Shown here one piece after another: positions 16,883 through 25,698 of a DNA stretch of 49,457 nt. Position numbers and translations under genes: made by a program. Below the pieces are notes generated by a model. That model saw only the letters and a program-made list of their open reading frames with translations. It was not told the origin of the DNA and made no database searches. The stretch is from an uncultured Prevotellaceae bacterium (GTDB lineage Bacteria > Bacteroidota > Bacteroidia > Bacteroidales > Bacteroidaceae): assembly GCA_902762565.1 (NCBI GenBank), contig CACWOS010000017.1, forward strand, positions 1-49,457, written 5' to 3'. How positions within the stretch are numbered: position 1 is the first letter of the stretch; each line of letters starts with the position of its first letter.

Positions 16883-18613
16883 TTAGGCTTGCGCCTTTTC
16901 GATCCAAGCGGCGACCTCGTCGACACTCGGCTTTGCTATTGCGAGCTTGTATTTCTTGAAGATCTCACCAATCTTCTGCTGAAGGCCCTGGGGCTTCTCA
17001 GTTGCGATGTTCTGGACGAGGTTGAAACCTGCCTTGCGGAGTACAGGAACGATGTCCTCGGGTACACCAATCTCGGCCCATTCAGCTACTGTCGACTGAG
17101 GAATCTTCTTCTCAGGTTTCATCTGTGGGAACAGCATTACCTCGCCAATAGCGAACTTGCCAGTCATCAGCATGACCAGACGGTCGATACCGATACCGAT
17201 ACCAAATGTAGGAGGCATACCGTACTGCAGTGCACGCAGGAAATCATGATCGATGATCATTGCCTCGTCGTCCCCCTTGTCAGCCAGCTTCATCTGTTCG
17301 ATGAAACGCTCCTCCTGATCGATAGGATCGTTCAGCTCAGAGTAGGCATTGGCCAGCTCCTTACCATTGACCATCAGCTCGAAACGCTCGGTGAGTCCGG
17401 GCTTTGAGCGGTGCATCTTGGTAAGTGGCGACATCTCAACGGGATAGTCGGTAATGAAGGTAGGCTGGATGAAGGTGCCCTCGCAGAACTCGCCAAAGAG
17501 TTCGTCAATCAACTTACCCTTACCCATGGTCTCGTCTACATCCATGCCCTTAGAGAGGCAGAACTGGCGAATCTCGTCCTCGGTCTTGCCATCGCAATCG
17601 AAACCAGTCTTCTCCTTGATAGCATCGAGGATAGGCAGGCGACGGAATGGGGCCTTGAACGAGATGATGTTGCCATCAATCTCAACCTCGGGCTTGCCGT
17701 TTACGGCTGTACAAATCTCCTCCAACATCTTCTCGGTGAAGTCCATACCCCACAGCAGATCCTTGTAGCTGACGTAGAGCTCCATGCAGGTGAACTCAGG
17801 GTTGTGAGTCTTGTCCATACCCTCGTTGCGGAAGTTCTTGCCCATCTCGTACACACCCTCGAAACCACCAACGATGAGGCGCTTGAGGTAAAGCTCGGTA
17901 GCAATACGCATGTACATGTCCTGATTGAGGGCATTGAAGTGGGTGATGAATGGACGGGCTGATGCACCACCTGCAATGCTCTGCAGGATAGGAGTATCAA
18001 CCTCGGTATATCCAGCATTGTCGAGAATGCTGCGCATGGTGCGGATGATAGTTGCACGCTTCAGGAAGGTATCCTTTACGCCCTCGTTGACCACCAGGTC
18101 GACATAACGCTGGCGATAACGCAACTCGGGATCATCAAACTTATCGTAGGCCACACCATCCTTGTATTTCACGATGGGCAGTGGTTTCAGCGCTTTCGAC
18201 AGCAGCGTCAGTTCCTTGCAGTGGACGCTGATTTCGCCCGTCTGAGTGCGGAACACAAAGCCCTTGATGCCGATGAAATCACCAATGTCGAGTAACTTCT
18301 TGAAAACGGTATTGTATAACTCCTTGTCGTCGCCAGGGCAGAGGTCATCACGCGTGATATAGACCTGAATACGGCCCTTGGAGTCCTGTAATTCTACAAA
18401 CGAAGCCTTACCCATGACGCGACGGCCCATCATACGGCCAGCAATACTCACCTCGCGGGGCTCGGCATCATCCTGAAAACTCTCTACAATCTCCGTAGAG
18501 AATGCGTTGGTAGGAAATTCTGCTGCGGGATAGGGGTTAATGCCCATTGCACGCAACTGTTGCAGACTCTCACGTCTGCCAATCTCTTGTTCACTGAGTT
18601 CTAAAACGTTCAT
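16883..18613 (-). CDS. lysS: Lysyl-tRNA synthetase (class II)
   Basis: 576 residues. An OB-fold anticodon-binding domain lies at about residues 55-160 (VSIAGRMMGRRVMGKASFVELQD is its core). The class II catalytic domain has motif 2 FRNEGMDKTHNPEFT near residue 261 and motif 3 GIGIGIDRLVMLMTG near residue 475. An extra C-terminal stretch of about 70 residues (PQSTVAEWAEIGVPED…) is longer than the E. coli enzyme but common in Bacteroidota. The promoter -7 element TACCTTTG lies at 18644-18651, leaving a leader of about 30 nt. First gene of the - strand run lysS-gpsA-lipoprotein. Confidence 0.97.
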   Translation of the reverse strand: MNVLELSEQEIGRRESLQQLRAMGINPYPAAEFPTNAFSTEIVESFQDDAEPREVSIAGRMMGRRVMGKASFVELQDSKGRIQVYITRDDLCPGDDKELYNTVFKKLLDIGDFIGIKGFVFRTQTGEISVHCKELTLLSKALKPLPIVKYKDGVAYDKFDDPELRYRQRYVDLVVNEGVKDTFLKRATIIRTMRSILDNAGYTEVDTPILQSIAGGASARPFITHFNALNQDMYMRIATELYLKRLIVGGFEGVYEMGKNFRNEGMDKTHNPEFTCMELYVSYKDLLWGMDFTEKMLEEICTAVNGKPEVEIDGNIISFKAPFRRLPILDAIKEKTGFDCDGKTEDEIRQFCLSKGMDVDETMGKGKLIDELFGEFCEGTFIQPTFITDYPVEMSPLTKMHRSKPGLTERFELMVNGKELANAYSELNDPIDQEERFIEQMKLADKGDDEAMIIDHDFLRALQYGMPPTFGIGIGIDRLVMLMTGKFAIGEVMLFPQMKPEKKIPQSTVAEWAEIGVPEDIVPVLRKAGFNLVQNIATEKPQGLQQKIGEIFKKYKLAIAKPSVDEVAAWIEKAQA

Positions 18614-18643
18614 ATCTTGTTGTGATTATTTCATAATTCGGTG

Positions 18644-18651
18644 CAAAGGTA
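18644..18651 (-). promoter_or_regulatory. -7 element of lysS
   Basis: TACCTTTG on the - strand followed by CA, as in most promoters of this window. The place of the -33 box is occupied by GTGAGAA heptamers (18661-18688). Confidence 0.6.
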
Positions 18652-18660
18652 CAAAAAAAA

Positions 18661-18738
18661 GTGAGAAGTGAGAAGTGAAAAGTAAAAAAATTGCTACCAC
18701 CATCTGTTTTTTAATGATTAATGTTTAATGTTTATTGT
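18661..18738. repeat. Two heptamer tracts in the lysS/dnaG divergent region
   Basis: 18661-18688: GTGAGAA GTGAGAA GTGAAAA GTAAAAA. 18711-18738: TTAATGA TTAATGT TTAATGT TTATTGT. The first overlaps the expected lysS -33 position and the second the expected dnaG -33 position. Confidence 0.85.
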
Positions 18739-18747
18739 TTTTTTTCG

Positions 18748-18755
18748 TACCTTTG
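18748..18755 (+). promoter_or_regulatory. -7 element of dnaG
   Basis: TACCTTTG, then CAAC, then the ATG at 18760. The predicted start of transcription coincides with the start codon, so the dnaG mRNA would be leaderless. Confidence 0.65.
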
Positions 18756-18759
18756 CAAC

Positions 18760-20706
18760 ATGATTGACAGAGCGACGGTAGATAAAATCATGGAAGCCAC
18801 AAATATCGTGGACGTGGTTGGCGAGTTCGTAAACCTGCGCAAGGCGGGTGTGAACTACAAGGGATTGTGCCCTTTTCATGATGACAAGACGCCCTCGTTC
18901 ATGGTGTCGCCAGCTCGTCAGATATGCAAGTGTTTCGCCTGTGGTGAGGGAGGCAATGCCGTCAACTTCCTGATGAAGCACGAACAAATTACTTATCCTG
19001 AGGCACTACGCTGGTTGGCGAAGAAATACAATATTGAGATACAGGAACGCGAACTGACCGACGACGAGAAACGCGAGCAGTCGGAACGCGAATCGATGTT
19101 CGTGGTCAACGAGTGGGCGTGTCAGTACTTCCATGAAATCCTAAAGAACGATATCGACGGCATCGCTATTGGCAAACAGTACTTCCGCAGTCGTGGCATC
19201 CGTGACGATATCATAGAGAAGTTCCAGTTGGGCTTTGCCCTTACGAAGCGTGATGCGATGTGCAACGAAGCGAAGCGCAAAGGATATCAAGATGAATTTC
19301 TTGTGAAGACAGGACTGGCCATACAGAACGAGCATGGTATCTATGACCGCTTTGCTGGTCGTGCCATGTTCCCTTGGCTGAACGTCAGTGGAAAAGTCGT
19401 GGCTTTTGGTGGTCGTAAACTCGACGCAGCCACCAAGGGCGTACAGCAGAAGTATGTCAACTCGCCCGACTCGGAAATCTATCATAAGGACCGTGAACTC
19501 TATGGCATTTATCAGGCCAAGAAAGCCATTGTAAAAGAGGATTGCGTCTATATGGTGGAAGGCTATACCGATGTCATTGCCATGCACCAATGTGGACTGG
19601 AGAACGTCGTTGCCAACTCGGGTACGGCGCTGTCGAACCATCAGATACGTCTGTTGCACCGCTTTACGGAAAACATTGTGCTGTTGTACGATGGTGACGA
19701 GGCCGGTATCCATGCAGCTATGCGTGGAACGGACATGCTCTTGGCCGAGGGCATGAATATCAAAGTGTTGCTACTGCCAGACGGTGATGACCCTGACTCG
19801 TTTAGCAGAAAACACACCGCCGAGCAGTTCAAGGCGTATATAGAGGAACACCAGACGGACTTCATTCAGTTTAAGACCGACCTGCTTTTGAAGGGTGTCA
19901 CTGACCCCCTGAAACGTTCTGAGGCCGTCAGCAGCATCCTGAAAAGCGTTTCGGTGATTCCTGATAATCTGAAACGCGACGCCTACTTGTCGGAGTGCTC
20001 CCACCGGCTCAATGTCAATGCGCAGACACTGGTCACCACTGTCAATACTTATATCCAACGCGACAAGGAGGAGAAACAGAAGGAACGTGAGCGTGGCGAT
20101 GGTGGTACTCAGCAGCCAGAACGTCAGGAGGAGCTGATAGTGCCCATCGGGCTGCATACAGCACAGGAACAGACGACAGAAGTGGAGCGTTTGCTGATTC
20201 AAAACATTATTCGTCACGGTGAAGAGGTCATCTATAAAGGTGTGGAAACGGAAGACGGACAGATCATTAATTTGAATGTGGCGCAATATATAGATTATGA
20301 CTTGGGTGCCGACAGTCTTGAGTTCAGCAATCCGCTCTTTAACCGAATCTTGCAGGAGGCCGTCGAACATTCGGCGGAACCGGACTTCAAAGCCGACCTC
20401 TACTTTATGCAGCACCCTGACCCTGAGGTGAGTCAGTTAGCCGCAAATTTGGGTATCGACCGCCATCAGTTGAGCCGAAGCTTTCAGGTGAACAGCAATA
20501 GTAACTTGTTACGCCAGCGTATTGAACATCTGATTCTCGACTTCCGCATGGATATAGTCAGTCAGCACCTGAAGGAATTGCAGCGTAAGATGAAGGAAGT
20601 GGGGTCGGACATGGCGCAAGTGAAAGAACTGATGGAAGACTACAAACAAACGCAGGAACTTCGCAATGCTCTGGCCCGCCAACGCGGTTCCGATGTCATC
20701 GTGTAA
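18760..20706 (+). CDS. dnaG: DNA primase
   Basis: Replication primase of 648 residues that makes RNA primers at the fork with the replicative helicase. The CHC2 zinc finger is complete: CPFH near residue 37 and CKCFAC near residue 56. The catalytic core carries FAGRAMFPW and SGKVVAFGGRKL. The TOPRIM domain starts with VEGYTDVIA near residue 266, with LLYDGDEAG as its acidic motif. A C-terminal helicase-interaction region follows a charged linker. The frame is open upstream to 18721, but the start MIDRATVDKIM fits the family and lies four bases after the promoter. Confidence 0.96.
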   Translation: MIDRATVDKIMEATNIVDVVGEFVNLRKAGVNYKGLCPFHDDKTPSFMVSPARQICKCFACGEGGNAVNFLMKHEQITYPEALRWLAKKYNIEIQERELTDDEKREQSERESMFVVNEWACQYFHEILKNDIDGIAIGKQYFRSRGIRDDIIEKFQLGFALTKRDAMCNEAKRKGYQDEFLVKTGLAIQNEHGIYDRFAGRAMFPWLNVSGKVVAFGGRKLDAATKGVQQKYVNSPDSEIYHKDRELYGIYQAKKAIVKEDCVYMVEGYTDVIAMHQCGLENVVANSGTALSNHQIRLLHRFTENIVLLYDGDEAGIHAAMRGTDMLLAEGMNIKVLLLPDGDDPDSFSRKHTAEQFKAYIEEHQTDFIQFKTDLLLKGVTDPLKRSEAVSSILKSVSVIPDNLKRDAYLSECSHRLNVNAQTLVTTVNTYIQRDKEEKQKERERGDGGTQQPERQEELIVPIGLHTAQEQTTEVERLLIQNIIRHGEEVIYKGVETEDGQIINLNVAQYIDYDLGADSLEFSNPLFNRILQEAVEHSAEPDFKADLYFMQHPDPEVSQLAANLGIDRHQLSRSFQVNSNSNLLRQRIEHLILDFRMDIVSQHLKELQRKMKEVGSDMAQVKELMEDYKQTQELRNALARQRGSDVIV

Positions 20707-20759
20707 TTACGAATTATGAATTACGAATAAGGAAATCGGAATTAGGAATTCGGAATTGA
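20704..20759. repeat. Heptamer repeat between dnaG and cls
   Basis: Eight 7-bp units starting with the last base of the dnaG stop region: TAATTAC, GAATTAT, GAATTAC, GAATAAG, GAAATCG, GAATTAG, GAATTCG, GAATTGA. They fill the spacer up to 7 bp before the cls ATG. Confidence 0.9.
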
Positions 20760-20766
20760 ATAAGAG

Positions 20767-22176
20767 ATGGGAGGACTGGTTTACATAGGATATGCGTTGA
20801 TGGTGGTGGTGGCAGCCGTTGCCATTATCCACGTGTTAATGGATAACCGTCAGCCTGCCAAGACGATGGCATGGGTGCTGGTCATAGCTTTCGTGCCTGT
20901 GGTTGGTGTCATCTTCTACTTGTTTTTTGGTATTAACCATCGCAAAGAGCGTATTATCAGTCAAAGCCAGATGGACGAACTTACCAAACGATCCATGCTG
21001 AGTTTTGTGGAACAGCACGACTTCCATGTACCTGAACGCCAGAAGCCACTTGTCGACCTTTTCGTCAATCAAAATTTGGCTTTGCCCTTTAAGGATAACC
21101 AAATAGACATCATGACAGATGGTTACGCCTTCTTTCCTGAACTGTTGAGAGATATTGCAGAGGCCAGCCATCATATTCATATTAATATGTATATCTTCGA
21201 GGACGACGCGTTGGGCCGTCTGGTAGCTGATGCACTGATGGACAAGGCACGGCAAGGCGTGAAGGTGCGAGTGATTTACGATGACGTAGGCTGTTGGCGC
21301 GTTAATAGTCGCTTCTTCGAACATCTGCGTGAGGCAGGTGTCGAGGTAGTGCCTTTCCTGCCCGTTCGTTTCCCGTCGTTCACGAGTAAGGTGAACTATC
21401 GCAACCACCGCAAAATCATTGTCATCGATGGTCGCATAGGTTATATCGGTGGTATGAACTTTGCCCGTCGCTATGTGTCGCAGAAGTGGCGCGACACGAT
21501 GTTCCGACTACAGGGTGGGGTAGTGTATGCTCTTCAGCGGGCTTTCTTGGTCGATTGGTATTTTGTTGACCATACGCTCATTACTGATCGAATATATTAT
21601 CCAACCTCCCAGATATCGTCCAAGAGTGGGGTGGCCCAGATTGTTACGAGCGGTCCTTTGGCACGTTATCCTGAAATTATGCAGGGCTATGTGCGCATCA
21701 TCCTAGCAGCTCGTCGCTACATCTTTATAGAGACGCCCTACTTCTTGCCTAATGAACCCATTCTTTTCGCATTAAAGACGGCGGCATTGGCAGGTGTTGA
21801 TGTTCGTGTGATGTGTCCGATGAGTTCTGATGCTCACTTCATTGACTGGGCGTCGCGCTCTTATCTGCGTGAGATTTACGAGGCTGGAGCCCGTGTCTAT
21901 CTGTATGAACCAGGCTTCTTGCATTCAAAATTGTTGATTTCCGACGATTCGCTAGTGTCATGTGGTTCTGTGAATGTCGATTTCCGCTCGTTAGAGAACA
22001 ATTTTGAAGCTAATGTATTTGTCTATGACGAGGGTACGGCCCTTCGCCTGAAGAAGGTGTATCTTGACGACCAGTCGCATGCCATATTGTTGGGCGATGT
22101 ACCCAACCGTCTTCACCCAAAGTTCTATGCACGTCTATGGGAGAGTTTTACTCGCCTGGTTTCTCCGCTGTTGTAA
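20767..22176 (+). CDS. cls: Cardiolipin synthase
   Basis: Membrane phospholipase D-type enzyme of 469 residues. Two N-terminal transmembrane helices (YIGYALMVVVAAVAIIHVL and MAWVLVIAFVPVVGVIFYLF) precede two PLD domains. The HKD motifs are HRKIIVID near residue 213 and HSKLLISD near residue 386, each followed by the usual GG-N or GS-N. Members join phosphatidylglycerol (or PG and PE) to make cardiolipin. Probably co-transcribed with dnaG across a heptamer-filled spacer. The last 29 bp overlap the convergent rsmD. Confidence 0.95.
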   Translation: MGGLVYIGYALMVVVAAVAIIHVLMDNRQPAKTMAWVLVIAFVPVVGVIFYLFFGINHRKERIISQSQMDELTKRSMLSFVEQHDFHVPERQKPLVDLFVNQNLALPFKDNQIDIMTDGYAFFPELLRDIAEASHHIHINMYIFEDDALGRLVADALMDKARQGVKVRVIYDDVGCWRVNSRFFEHLREAGVEVVPFLPVRFPSFTSKVNYRNHRKIIVIDGRIGYIGGMNFARRYVSQKWRDTMFRLQGGVVYALQRAFLVDWYFVDHTLITDRIYYPTSQISSKSGVAQIVTSGPLARYPEIMQGYVRIILAARRYIFIETPYFLPNEPILFALKTAALAGVDVRVMCPMSSDAHFIDWASRSYLREIYEAGARVYLYEPGFLHSKLLISDDSLVSCGSVNVDFRSLENNFEANVFVYDEGTALRLKKVYLDDQSHAILLGDVPNRLHPKFYARLWESFTRLVSPLL

Positions 22177-22717
22177 AAATGCTGAAGTTGACGCTGCCGT
22201 ATTGACGGTGCTCCTGAAAATGCGGGTGCTCACTGAAATCGTGGTCTTTGCCGTGTTCCAATACAAAGATGCCATCCTCCTTTAAAAGCTGTTTATCGAA
22301 GATGATATCGGGTAAGGTCGTCAACTCCTTCAGTGCGTAAGGTGGATCGGCAAAGATAAGGTCATATTGCTGTTTGCACGATTTCAGGAAACGGAAGACG
22401 TCACCACGGATGGGAATGATATTGGCAGTAGGCTCTTGGCTATTAGCAGTTAGCTTCTTGACGCAGTCCTGAATAAAACGATGGTGGTCACGATCCAGTT
22501 CTACGCTTACAACCTGACTGCATCCGCGCGACAGGAGTTCCAAGGAGATGCTGCCCGTTCCTGAAAACAGGTCGAGTGCTGAGGCACCGTCGAAGTCCAC
22601 ATACTGCACCAACACGTTGAAGATATTCTCCTTGGCGAAATCCGTCGTAGGCCGTGCTTTGAACGAACGCGGAATGTCAAAATGTCTGCCCTTGTATTTC
22701 CCTGTGATAATTCTCAT
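22148..22717 (-). CDS. rsmD: 16S rRNA (guanine966-N2)-methyltransferase RsmD
   Basis: 189-residue SAM-dependent methyltransferase that modifies G966 of 16S rRNA. The family start MRIITGKYKGR, the SAM loop ALDLFSGTGSISLELLSRG and the catalytic DPPY near residue 124 are all present. A short segment after VKKLTANSQEPTAN is encoded by five TTRGCnn heptamers, an in-frame repeat in a loop between strands. The start overlaps the stop of the upstream DUF3822 gene by 4 bp, indicating translational coupling. The 3' end overlaps cls by 29 bp. Confidence 0.95.
   Translation of the reverse strand: MRIITGKYKGRHFDIPRSFKARPTTDFAKENIFNVLVQYVDFDGASALDLFSGTGSISLELLSRGCSQVVSVELDRDHHRFIQDCVKKLTANSQEPTANIIPIRGDVFRFLKSCKQQYDLIFADPPYALKELTTLPDIIFDKQLLKEDGIFVLEHGKDHDFSEHPHFQEHRQYGSVNFSIFTTAEKPGE
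22422..22456. repeat. Heptamer repeat inside rsmD
   Basis: Forward strand units TTGGCAG TAGGCTC TTGGCTA TTAGCAG TTAGCTT. Consensus TTRGCTA, the same as in the M16 signal peptide. 35 bp in total; it lies in a surface-loop region of the methyltransferase. Confidence 0.65.
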
Positions 22718-23520
22718 CTTCCTTTCACGTATAATGTCATGAGGTCGTATGGTATTCCAGCAATTTGTGTCACTGGTGCGCGGTTGAACTCACCCGACGG
22801 ATTGATACAGAATACGCGCTTGACAAATTGGCGAGCTTCATCTATCAGTGCTTCATCATCGGGCAGGTCGCCTACGAGATGAAGTTCGTCGTGATCAGCC
22901 TCAAATCCCAATTGTTTCCACACACTTAACAAATAGTAAAGTGCATTACTGCTGTTGTTTACAGTATATGAATTGTAGAACTTAAAGCGGTTCTTGCTGA
23001 AGCTGAAGACTTCCAGACTACGATTGTGGAAATAGCCATACAGCTTTTGGTGTGTACTGGTATAACTACGTTGGAGAAGATGGTGCCATACGGGAGCCAT
23101 TGCCGCAACGATACTAGGTTGGCTCATGTTGTCGTTGATAACAGCGAGCAAGTCTCTGTCTATGGGGAATAGTGCTACGCTGTTCAGGTCGGACAAAACG
23201 GTGTGCATGATGGCTTGCTGTCCTTTTTTTGTAAAGGCGTGGAAGTACAACTCCGTTTTCTCCTTTTCCTGGAACATGTCGGTTGGCACCATCAACACAG
23301 GCGATTCAACCATGACCAATGTTCGCAGGTATTGTCCGTTCAGGATGTTGCTGGAGTGTAGCGCTTCACGCAGATTGGCAGCCATCGTGATACTGCTGTT
23401 TACGGGATAATGCTCCACGACCACCTTTCCCTGGTCGTCAGTGGTGCTAAATATCAGACTGCCTCTACCCACTCTTATTACAAGTCTGCGCAGTGTATTG
23501 TTTTGTTCGTTTGATGCCAT
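22714..23520 (-). CDS. DUF3822 family protein
   Basis: 268-residue cytoplasmic protein that matches the Bacteroidota DUF3822 family by layout and by its position before rsmD. The chain shows the acidic ASKHA-like pattern of that family: an N-terminal strand RLVIRVGRGSLIFSTTD, a mid-region YGYFHNRSLEVFSFSKNRFKFYNSYTV and LHLVGDLPDDE near the C-terminus. No enzymatic motif can be assigned. It overlaps rsmD by 4 bp. Upstream lie a 28-codon membrane-peptide gene and the operon promoter. Confidence 0.8.
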   Translation of the reverse strand: MASNEQNNTLRRLVIRVGRGSLIFSTTDDQGKVVVEHYPVNSSITMAANLREALHSSNILNGQYLRTLVMVESPVLMVPTDMFQEKEKTELYFHAFTKKGQQAIMHTVLSDLNSVALFPIDRDLLAVINDNMSQPSIVAAMAPVWHHLLQRSYTSTHQKLYGYFHNRSLEVFSFSKNRFKFYNSYTVNNSSNALYYLLSVWKQLGFEADHDELHLVGDLPDDEALIDEARQFVKRVFCINPSGEFNRAPVTQIAGIPYDLMTLYVKGR

Positions 23521-23526
23521 ACCTTT

Positions 23527-23613
23527 TTAGTCCATGATGCTCAGCACACATAACACGGCCAACGCCAATGCTACCAGTGCTAGAATCATATTTGTTACAC
23601 GTATTCTGTCCAT
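23527..23613 (-). CDS. Small single-helix membrane peptide (28 aa)
   Basis: A 28-codon frame too short for ordinary gene calling. It starts MDRIRVTNM, continues with the hydrophobic stretch ILALVALALAVLCVLSI and ends in MD. Support comes from context: a good promoter (TTTG-N20-TATCTTTG) ends 8 nt before its ATG, and the DUF3822 gene begins 6 bp after its stop, so it is the first cistron of the DUF3822-rsmD operon. A basic N-terminus before one helix predicts an N-in orientation. Function unknown. Confidence 0.6.
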   Translation of the reverse strand: MDRIRVTNMILALVALALAVLCVLSIMD

Positions 23614-23621
23614 TTCGCTTG

Positions 23622-23653
23622 CAAAGATAATGCAAACCGAATGAAAAACCAAA
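23622..23653 (-). promoter_or_regulatory. Promoter of the small-peptide/DUF3822/rsmD operon
   Basis: On the - strand TTTG (23653-23650), 20 bp, TATCTTTG (23629-23622), followed by CAAGCGAA and the ATG. Confidence 0.75.
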
Positions 23654-23659
23654 ACTTTT

Positions 23660-23690
23660 TTTGCTTTTCTCCCATTTATTAGTATCTTTG
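23660..23690 (+). promoter_or_regulatory. Promoter of the helicase operon
   Basis: TTTG (23660-23663), exactly 19 bp, TATCTTTG (23683-23690). The ATG follows nine bases later. It is back to back with the divergent promoter at 23622-23653 with only six bases between the -33 boxes. Confidence 0.8.
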
Positions 23691-23699
23691 TAGCCGTAA

Positions 23700-25109
23700 A
23701 TGATTACTGACGAACTGACATATCGGATACGTCAAGCTTTTGGACATGTGCCTACTGCGGAGCAGGAAAAGGCCATGGATACCTTTGCACGTTTTATGAC
23801 GGACAGGGATGAGAGAAGTGTGATGGTGCTTAGGGGAGCGGCAGGAACAGGAAAGACATCGCTGTCGGCAGCTATCGTGCGCGCGTTGCTGTCGTTACAA
23901 CAAAAACTGGTGCTATTAGCTCCCACGGGACGTGCCGCAAAGGTGTTTTCCCTCTATGCGGGGCACCCGGCATATACCATCCATCGGCGTATTTATCGGC
24001 AGAAATCAATAGAGAGTGCTTTCGACCTGAATTATAACTCGGCTCAGGACACCTTGTTTATGGTGGATGAGGCCTCGATGATAGCGAATTCGAGCAATTA
24101 TGGTGAGAGCATATTCGCAGGCGGGCAGTTGATGGACGATTTGATGCGCTTTGTTTATAATGACCGAAATTGCCGAATGATGCTGATAGGCGATTGTGCT
24201 CAGTTGCCACCGGTGGGAGAAACTGAGAGCCCGGCATTGCAGAGCGATGTGTTGCGCAGTTATGGTTTGCACGTGTATGAATGTAACCTCAATGAGGTGC
24301 TCAGACAGAGTGAGGAATCGGGTATATTGTGGAATGCTACTGAAGTAAGACGCCTGATGTATGATGGTATGTATGAGTTGCCTAAGGTTCATTTCAATGG
24401 CTTTGCAGATATTCGGAATGTGCCTGGCGATGAGCTGATAGAACAGTTGGCATCAAGCTACAGCCAGGTCGGACTGGACGATACCATTGTGGTGACGCGC
24501 TCGAACAAGCGTGCCAATATCTATAATCAGGGCATACGAAATACGGTACTTGATCGCGAGGAAGAACTCTGTAGCGGTGACCAGATTCTGGTGGTCAAGA
24601 ACAATTATTACTGGCGTAAGGAAGAGTTTATTGCCAATGGTGATAGGGCGGTGATAAGGCGTGTGCGTCATGTTCATGAACAGTACGGTTTTAGGTTTGC
24701 CGACGTCACCATGACATTTCCTGACTACGACGACTACGAGTTGACTGCTACCGTGTTGCTTGACACGTTGACGTCAGAGGCACCGGCACTGACGCGTGAA
24801 CAACAAGAAATATTATATAATAAGGTGTTGGAAGACTATGCTGATGTGCCTCAGAAACCTGAGCGCTTGAAAAAAGTGAAGGAAGATAAATACTATAATG
24901 CCCTGCAAGTGAAGTTTGCCTACGCAGCAACTTGTCATAAGGCTCAGGGCGGACAGTGGGCACACGTATATGTGGATCAGGGCTACATGACGGATGACAT
25001 GCTAACACCCGAATACATGCATTGGCTCTATACAGCTTTTACGCGAGCTACAGAAAAATTATACCTTGTGAATTGGCCAAAGACGCAGACAGATGATATA
25101 CCTGAATGA
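23700..25109 (+). CDS. RecD-like ATP-dependent DNA helicase
   Basis: Superfamily 1B helicase of 469 residues. Walker A is GAAGTGKTS near residue 47, Walker B FMVDEASM, and motif III-like LIGDCAQLPPVG follows. The C-terminal UvrD_C_2 part contains FAYAATCHKAQGGQW and YTAFTRATEKLYLVNW. It lacks the long N-terminal region of true RecD2, so it is the short type common in Bacteroidota. The DNA-repair role is inferred from the family. Its end overlaps the phosphopantetheinyl transferase gene by 17 bp. Confidence 0.93.
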   Translation: MITDELTYRIRQAFGHVPTAEQEKAMDTFARFMTDRDERSVMVLRGAAGTGKTSLSAAIVRALLSLQQKLVLLAPTGRAAKVFSLYAGHPAYTIHRRIYRQKSIESAFDLNYNSAQDTLFMVDEASMIANSSNYGESIFAGGQLMDDLMRFVYNDRNCRMMLIGDCAQLPPVGETESPALQSDVLRSYGLHVYECNLNEVLRQSEESGILWNATEVRRLMYDGMYELPKVHFNGFADIRNVPGDELIEQLASSYSQVGLDDTIVVTRSNKRANIYNQGIRNTVLDREEELCSGDQILVVKNNYYWRKEEFIANGDRAVIRRVRHVHEQYGFRFADVTMTFPDYDDYELTATVLLDTLTSEAPALTREQQEILYNKVLEDYADVPQKPERLKKVKEDKYYNALQVKFAYAATCHKAQGGQWAHVYVDQGYMTDDMLTPEYMHWLYTAFTRATEKLYLVNWPKTQTDDIPE

Positions 25110-25647
25110 CGATATTGTAAATTTTGACTGGGAGTCAGCATTGCCACTGCTGAGCGACCAACGTAGAGAACAATGCCTGAAGTTTAAACATGAACAGGGA
25201 CGCAAGACGTGTGCAGCGGCCTATCTCCTGCTGTGCGAGGGACTGCGCCAGGAGTATGGCATGACAGAGAAACCTGTGTTCGAATATGGCGAACATGGCA
25301 AACCCTCTATCGTGGGTCATCCTGAAATATGTTTTAATATGAGTCATTGTAAGGAAGCAGCAATCTGTGTGTTAAGCGATAAACCTGTCGGGGTGGATAT
25401 TGAGAGTATACGACAGTATAACGAAAGTTTGGCACGTTACACGATGAACGACGAGGAAATGGCACTCATAGAAAAGGCCGAACGGCGCGAGGTGGAATTC
25501 ATCCGACTTTGGACACTGAAAGAGGCCGTGCTGAAGAGGTCGGGTGAGGGTATCAGAAACGATATGAAGCACGTGCTGGATGGTTTAAAAGATGCTAAAA
25601 CCGTTATAAATGAAAAAAAATTATATATTTATAGTGTTGTTTCATGA
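25093..25647 (+). CDS. 4'-phosphopantetheinyl transferase
   Basis: Sfp-type transferase of 184 residues that would load coenzyme A-derived phosphopantetheine onto acyl- or peptidyl-carrier proteins. The diagnostic motifs are GVDIES near residue 99 (magnesium ligands) and WTLKEAVLKRSGEGI near residue 140. FNMSHCKEAAICVL is the conserved strand before the first motif. It overlaps the helicase gene by 17 bp in a different frame, so translation is probably coupled. The C-terminus is short (YIYSVVS) compared with Sfp. The target carrier protein is not in this window. Confidence 0.9.
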   Translation: MIYLNDDIVNFDWESALPLLSDQRREQCLKFKHEQGRKTCAAAYLLLCEGLRQEYGMTEKPVFEYGEHGKPSIVGHPEICFNMSHCKEAAICVLSDKPVGVDIESIRQYNESLARYTMNDEEMALIEKAERREVEFIRLWTLKEAVLKRSGEGIRNDMKHVLDGLKDAKTVINEKKLYIYSVVS

Positions 25648-25655
25648 ATTTTTAT

Positions 25656-25663
25656 TATCTTTG
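25656..25663 (+). promoter_or_regulatory. -7 element before the metallopeptidase gene
   Basis: TATCTTTG, 35 nt before the ATG at 25699. The -33 region shows no good TTTG at the usual distance (TAGTG at 19 bp). This is the only promoter-like site before the metallopeptidase and ROK genes. Confidence 0.55.
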
Positions 25664-25698
25664 TAGCGGAATATCAAATCCTAAAACGAAACGACATT

